Of a DNA stretch of 64,000 nt, positions 60,358-64,000 are shown piece after piece. The notes under the pieces were generated by a model. The model searched no databases. It was not told where the DNA came from and saw only the letters and a list, made by a program, of their open reading frames with translations. The number at the start of each line of letters is the position of its first letter. Positions within the stretch are counted from its first letter, which is position 1. Position numbers and translations under genes: made by a program. Source of the stretch: Chitinophaga hostae (lineage in GTDB: Bacteria > Bacteroidota > Bacteroidia > Chitinophagales > Chitinophagaceae); the NCBI RefSeq assembly GCF_018224885.1, contig NZ_JAGTXB010000024.1:62001-126000 (forward strand). Direction: 5' to 3'.

Positions 60358-61641
60358 ATGATGAAAGCCAATGTTACTGACCTGGAGATAGAGCAGCAGC
60401 TATTACCGTTATTTGATACAACCGGGAATCCCTTCGCCAGGCGGGCATTAGCCCATGTGTTGCTCGAACTTCCATCCGCGCAGGAAGCCGTGTATGAAAG
60501 ACAACAACTCATTCAATCATTCATAAATAACGGTTACGTATATACGAAAATTGAATATTCCAAGCAGGATTTTGAAGAAGTACTACACACTTTTTCCCGT
60601 ATAAACGATCAATATTATTATTACGACAGCAACCAGGTAATTGCCACTGTGCAGCTGCTATGGCGCCGGCGTTACCGGCATTCCATGAGGAGCAGGCTGG
60701 CACAGCTGGCGCTGTTTATGGAAAAAATGGATCTGTATTTCGAGCAGGTAGATCCTGCACTTTTTCCGGTGGTATTTGGTGAACGGCTGGTGGCATTGAA
60801 ACAATATCTTTCTATGTTTCATGCGGTTGACATAGCAAAGCGTATCCGCAAAGATCGGTTTGGCGTAAAGGACCAGTTATTTTTGCTGGACCTGCTGAAC
60901 CGGAGAATAGCAGCAAACGCTGCAAACATGCATTGGGAAACCTTTTATGCGTATGAAGCGTGGTTGTCGCTGGCGCAGGGTATGATAAAACATGCTTTTG
61001 TATTTCCCACCTTTGCAGAGGGAGGATTGCAGCTGAAAGATTTTTATCATCCGGCGTTAAAGCATCCCGTGAAAAATGACCTGGAAGTAAATGATACTGT
61101 GATGTTGCTGACAGGGCCTAATATGTCGGGGAAGTCTACCTTGCTAAAAGCATTGGGCATTTGTATTTACCTGGCCCACGCCGGCGTGGGAGTGCCTGCG
61201 CGTTATTGCCGGTTACCTTATTTTGATTCCATTACGGTGATCATTAATTTATCTGATGACCTGAAACATGGTTACAGCCATTTTATGATGGAAGTGCAGC
61301 ACCTGAAAAACGTAGTACAGGAGGCCGGTTCAGGCAAACGTTGTTTTGCGGTATTTGATGAATTGTTCAGGGGGACCAATGTAGATGATGCCCTGGATAT
61401 TTCGCAGCAAACGATCAGCGGACTTAATCGTTTCAGGGGTAGTTTTTTTGTCGTCTCCACACATCTGTACCAGTTACAACCATTGTTGCCGGAAATCAAT
61501 GCGTGGTATATCGATTGTAAGTTAAAAGACCATTCACCGCAGTTCCTTTACCGGTTAAAGCCGGGATGGTCTGATTTGAAAATAGGACGGATTATTTTTG
61601 AGAAGGAAGGATTGCCGGCGTTACTGCAAAAAAACGGATAG
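60358..61641 (+). CDS. MutS-like ATPase lacking the mismatch-recognition domain
   Basis: 427 residues. The C-terminal half is the MutS ATPase: LTGPNMSGKSTLLKALGICI (Walker A), FAVFDELFRGTNVDDA (Walker B and signature) and FVVSTHLYQL. The N-terminal half is a helical lever region. The mismatch-binding and connector domains of MutS are missing, as in a Bacteroidota-specific group of MutS-like proteins of unknown role. It lies 91 bp after the E1 gene. Confidence 0.88.
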   Translation: MMKANVTDLEIEQQLLPLFDTTGNPFARRALAHVLLELPSAQEAVYERQQLIQSFINNGYVYTKIEYSKQDFEEVLHTFSRINDQYYYYDSNQVIATVQLLWRRRYRHSMRSRLAQLALFMEKMDLYFEQVDPALFPVVFGERLVALKQYLSMFHAVDIAKRIRKDRFGVKDQLFLLDLLNRRIAANAANMHWETFYAYEAWLSLAQGMIKHAFVFPTFAEGGLQLKDFYHPALKHPVKNDLEVNDTVMLLTGPNMSGKSTLLKALGICIYLAHAGVGVPARYCRLPYFDSITVIINLSDDLKHGYSHFMMEVQHLKNVVQEAGSGKRCFAVFDELFRGTNVDDALDISQQTISGLNRFRGSFFVVSTHLYQLQPLLPEINAWYIDCKLKDHSPQFLYRLKPGWSDLKIGRIIFEKEGLPALLQKNG

Positions 61642-61662
61642 GGAAAACCCTAAAGCAGCCTG

Positions 61663-62238
61663 CTATTTGACCGTTTTACGGGTGTTGCCAAAGGTGAAGT
61701 TAACGGTGGTGGTTAGCCGCTTCATCGCAATCGCTAACTGGTTCTCCACTGTTTTCACAGAAAGGTTCATTACTTCTGCCACTTCTTTGTATTTCATACC
61801 ATTTTGTTTTATCAGCGTAAATACCATTTTACATTTAGGAGGAAGCTGCTGGATGGTAAATTCCATTTTCCGGATCATTTCTGCGGAAATCATTAGTTGC
61901 TCGGGATCACTGTCGAACGCGATATTTACTTTTTCTTCTTCCGGGAAGTATACCTGCTTTGATATGGCTTGTTTGCGTAGATAGTCGATGGCCTTATTTT
62001 TTGCAACGACAAAAAGATATACCTGCGGGTTTTTTATATGGCCCAATGATTGCCTTTTTTGCCAGCAATGCATAAAAACATCGTTGGTAATTTCTTCAGC
62101 GACTTCCCTGGAATGCGTGAGTGTGTACGAGAAACGGAGCAGCGTCACGAAGAAATGATCATAAAACGCCCTGAAGGCCGCCTGATCATTGTTCACTGTG
62201 ATGTTGCTAAAAAGACTATTGATGGTACACTGATCCAT
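61663..62238 (-). CDS. ECF-type RNA polymerase sigma factor (FecI-like)
   Basis: 191 residues. Region 2: QAAFRAFYDHFFVTLLRFSY, SREVAEEITNDVFMHCWQKR. Region 4: LPPKCKMVFTLIKQNGMKYK with EVAEVMNLSVKTVENQLAIA. It is divergent from a FecR-like anti-sigma gene and next to a TonB receptor, so it is the sigma factor of a cell-surface signalling cassette and would activate the receptor operon. Confidence 0.96.
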   Translation of the reverse strand: MDQCTINSLFSNITVNNDQAAFRAFYDHFFVTLLRFSYTLTHSREVAEEITNDVFMHCWQKRQSLGHIKNPQVYLFVVAKNKAIDYLRKQAISKQVYFPEEEKVNIAFDSDPEQLMISAEMIRKMEFTIQQLPPKCKMVFTLIKQNGMKYKEVAEVMNLSVKTVENQLAIAMKRLTTTVNFTFGNTRKTVK

Positions 62239-62487
62239 TCCTTTTATACGCTGATAATGGTTGCAAATTATATAACGTAGATTATGCTAAAGTTAACAAA
62301 ATATTTTATCCGCACTGTTTTTTTGTATCTGATGTTATTTTCAACAAAATTGACACTCTTTTAGCCCCGAATACTTCACTGGTATGGATATTTCCTTTTT
62401 CATCTATTTCCCGCAATTATTTTTTTTCTTTTTTGGGGGTTTTGGGATTTCTTTTCGTCCTTCTGTTATAATTCGCACAAAAATTAA

Positions 62488-63558
62488 ATGACCGAGCATT
62501 ACCGGATAGAAATATTAATGGCAAGGAAACTGGCAGGAGAAGCATCGTTTGATGAGCTAACAGAGCTGGATGCGTTATTGAGCCGGTACCCGGAACAGCA
62601 GTACGCCTATACTATTGTGGCAGATATCAATGCAGTACGCGAAAGCAAGGCATTCTCGGCTGCGGAGGAGCAACAATTATTACAGCGCGGACAGGCCAAT
62701 ATTTCCCGGCTGATGGAAGAACCGGGGCCGGTGGTGAAACGGATGTTTCCATGGAAACACGCTGTCAGCATAGCTGCCGGTATTCTCGTTGTAGCCGCCG
62801 TTTACTGGACCTGGCAGCTGCCACAACAAAATAGTTACCGTAATGAGGTGGTCACTAAAACAGGTTCCAAAACTTCGGTGGTACTGCCGGACGGTACCAG
62901 CGTGGTACTGAACGCATGCAGCCAGCTACGGTACGATGTGAATAAATTCCTGGAAGGCGACCGCGAAGTGATGCTTACCGGGGAAGCATTTTTCGACGTA
63001 AAACATGATCCTCATCATCCTTTTATCATCAAGGCAGAACAGGTAAATATCAAAGTATTAGGTACCGTTTTCAATGTGAAAGCATATAAGGAAGATGCTA
63101 CCGTGGAAACCACCCTGATGAGTGGAAAAGTGGAGGTCAGCTTTACGGAAAGTGGTACCTCCAAAGGAAAAGTAGTAGTGCTGGAGCCTGAACAGAAATT
63201 AATCATTGATAAAAAAAATATAAGTACTTCCGCCACAGCATCAACAGGTAATTCCAACCACCATTTCTCCATTGCGCCCGCCAAAATAAGGCCGGAGGAA
63301 CAGCCATCAACAGCGCCAACAACAGCCTGGATGAACGACAGGTTTGAATTTGATAAAGTTACGTTCGAGGATTTGTCTCATGACCTGGAACGGTGGTATA
63401 ATGTTACCGTCCGGTTCAGAAATGAGAAGTATAAAAATGAAGTATTCACAGGCGCCTTCCGGAAACAAAGCATGGAAGAGGTATTACAGGCATTGCAATT
63501 AATGTCAGGATTTCAGTATGAAGTAAACAGCAGGGAAAATGTTGTTTACATATGGTAA
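62488..63558 (+). CDS. FecR family anti-sigma factor
   Basis: 356 residues. Cytoplasmic N-terminal helices, one membrane helix around 92-109 (VSIAAGILVVAAVYWTW), FecR domain (VTKTGSKTSVVLPDGTSVVL, REVMLTGEAFFDVKHDPHHP, VNIKVLGTVFNVKAY), then the DUF4974-type end (FEFDKVTFEDLSHDLERWYN). It would hold the divergent ECF sigma factor until the TonB receptor signals. A hairpin lies before the receptor gene. Confidence 0.95.
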   Translation: MTEHYRIEILMARKLAGEASFDELTELDALLSRYPEQQYAYTIVADINAVRESKAFSAAEEQQLLQRGQANISRLMEEPGPVVKRMFPWKHAVSIAAGILVVAAVYWTWQLPQQNSYRNEVVTKTGSKTSVVLPDGTSVVLNACSQLRYDVNKFLEGDREVMLTGEAFFDVKHDPHHPFIIKAEQVNIKVLGTVFNVKAYKEDATVETTLMSGKVEVSFTESGTSKGKVVVLEPEQKLIIDKKNISTSATASTGNSNHHFSIAPAKIRPEEQPSTAPTTAWMNDRFEFDKVTFEDLSHDLERWYNVTVRFRNEKYKNEVFTGAFRKQSMEEVLQALQLMSGFQYEVNSRENVVYIW

Positions 63559-63626
63559 TCATCTGATTAAATAATCATTCATGAACTAATAAATCAATAT
63601 CGCTTTTTTATTGCTGAAGGCAAATA

Positions 63627-63657
63627 AAAAAGGGAAATGCTCGAACATTCCCCTTTT
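63627..63657. terminator. Hairpin between anti-sigma and receptor genes
   Basis: AAAAGGGAAATG pairs with CATTCCCCTTTT around CTCGAA (one G-U or A-C pair). T-runs occur on both sides; it may partly terminate the anti-sigma transcript before the receptor gene. Confidence 0.6.
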
Positions 63658-63735
63658 CAAATGCCGGATAAACAACTAAACCGATTCTACAAAATCAGGT
63701 AATGGCCTAATTATTTAACCTAACGAAACAAATTT

Positions 63736-64000
63736 ATGAAAAAAAGTTATTGGTGGCCTTCTAATATTCCCAGGCGGAATATCGGGAAACTATTACTGCG
63801 TATGAAATTAACATCTGTTTTACTTTGTGCTGGTTTCCTGCAGCTAAGTGCACATGGGTTTTCCCAGGAGAAGATCAGTGTTGATTATAAAAATATCAAC
63901 ATTGCCAAGCTCCTGGATCTTATCGGAAAGCGTAGCGATTATACAATCCTGTATAAGAACAATACCATTCCTGATAAAAAAATAGCGATCAGCATGGATA
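63736..64000 (+). CDS. SusC/RagA-type TonB-dependent receptor with STN signalling domain (truncated by window end)
   Basis: The visible 88 residues start MKKSYWWPSNIPRRNIGKLL, with a signal peptide ending near SAHGFSQ, then a secretin/TonB N-terminal (STN) domain: KISVDYKNINIAKLLDLIGK, SDYTILYKNN, IPDKKIAISMD. STN domains are found on receptors that signal to FecR/ECF pairs, exactly the genes just upstream. It is probably the first half of a SusC/SusD pair. Only the extreme N-terminus is seen, so the substrate cannot be told. Confidence 0.9.
   Translation, partial: MKKSYWWPSNIPRRNIGKLLLRMKLTSVLLCAGFLQLSAHGFSQEKISVDYKNINIAKLLDLIGKRSDYTILYKNNTIPDKKIAISMD

Noticed and set aside
1..64000. CRISPR array, prophage, insertion sequence or rRNA/tRNA genes
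   Set aside because: No spaced direct-repeat array, transposase or integrase gene, phage structural gene or tRNA/rRNA signature was seen in the window.

Overview
The window looks like a chromosome segment of a Bacteroidota species, most likely a Chitinophagaceae member such as Chitinophaga. Supporting signs are: start codons with no Shine-Dalgarno sequence; several exact matches to the Bacteroidota promoter (TTTG or TTG, about 19-20 nt, TAnnTTTG); an ECF sigma / FecR / STN-type TonB receptor cassette at the right edge; and closest-looking protein families that are Bacteroidota versions. This assignment comes from recognition only; no search was run.

Left part (1-12.7 kb). A truncated MprF-type membrane protein, a universal stress protein and a TetR regulator lie on the minus strand. 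An 890-bp gene-free gap follows; it carries two minus-strand terminators and a candidate structured RNA. Next comes a plus-strand glycan-degradation block: GH29 fucosidase, an unassigned secreted glycosidase-like protein, a second GH29, then a secreted sulfatase. A LuxR-type regulator, a siderophore-interacting flavoprotein and an AraC regulator complete the section. The AraC gene and the first GH29 gene share an ATACCATTTT motif upstream. In front of GH29 it occurs twice, exactly 21 bp apart.

13-18.7 kb is a second glycan block (GH95 fucosidase, GH36 alpha-galactosidase, alginate-lyase-family protein) behind two LacI-type palindromes. No SusC/SusD pair accompanies either block. Together the enzymes point to a sulfated, fucose- and galactose-containing, probably uronic-acid-bearing glycan. 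Mannonate dehydratase and glycerate kinase further right could handle the uronate part.

18.7-31 kb holds an unusual sigma-like/TM/TPR fusion divergent from a FecR-like protein, a MarR regulator, mannonate dehydratase, glycerate kinase, a small periplasmic protein, two amidohydrolase-family exported proteins and tyrS. 31-43 kb is envelope sugar metabolism (DegT aminotransferase, ugd, UDP-glucuronate decarboxylase, rfbB/C/D, Kdo transferase waaA), with tdk, a GtrA protein and biotin carboxylase. 43-57 kb is housekeeping: ccmB/ccmC/ccmD-like, glutamate dehydrogenase, AMP nucleosidase, a twin ABC ATPase, queA, ispD, a Gfo/Idh oxidoreductase, radC, prs, rplY and pth. 57-64 kb has a MarR regulator divergent from a fused alpha/beta ketoacid dehydrogenase E1, a MutS-like ATPase, and the sigma/anti-sigma/TonB receptor cassette cut by the window end.

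The most striking non-coding feature is a set of long intergenic palindromes. Three (8.4, 46.8 and 57.5 kb) share related outer arms built on a 9-nt period and enclose inner hairpins. The two closest copies differ at several arm positions, and every difference is compensated on the other arm. A second set (43.4, 51.2, 54.2, 56.1 kb) is largely built from 7-bp tandem units.
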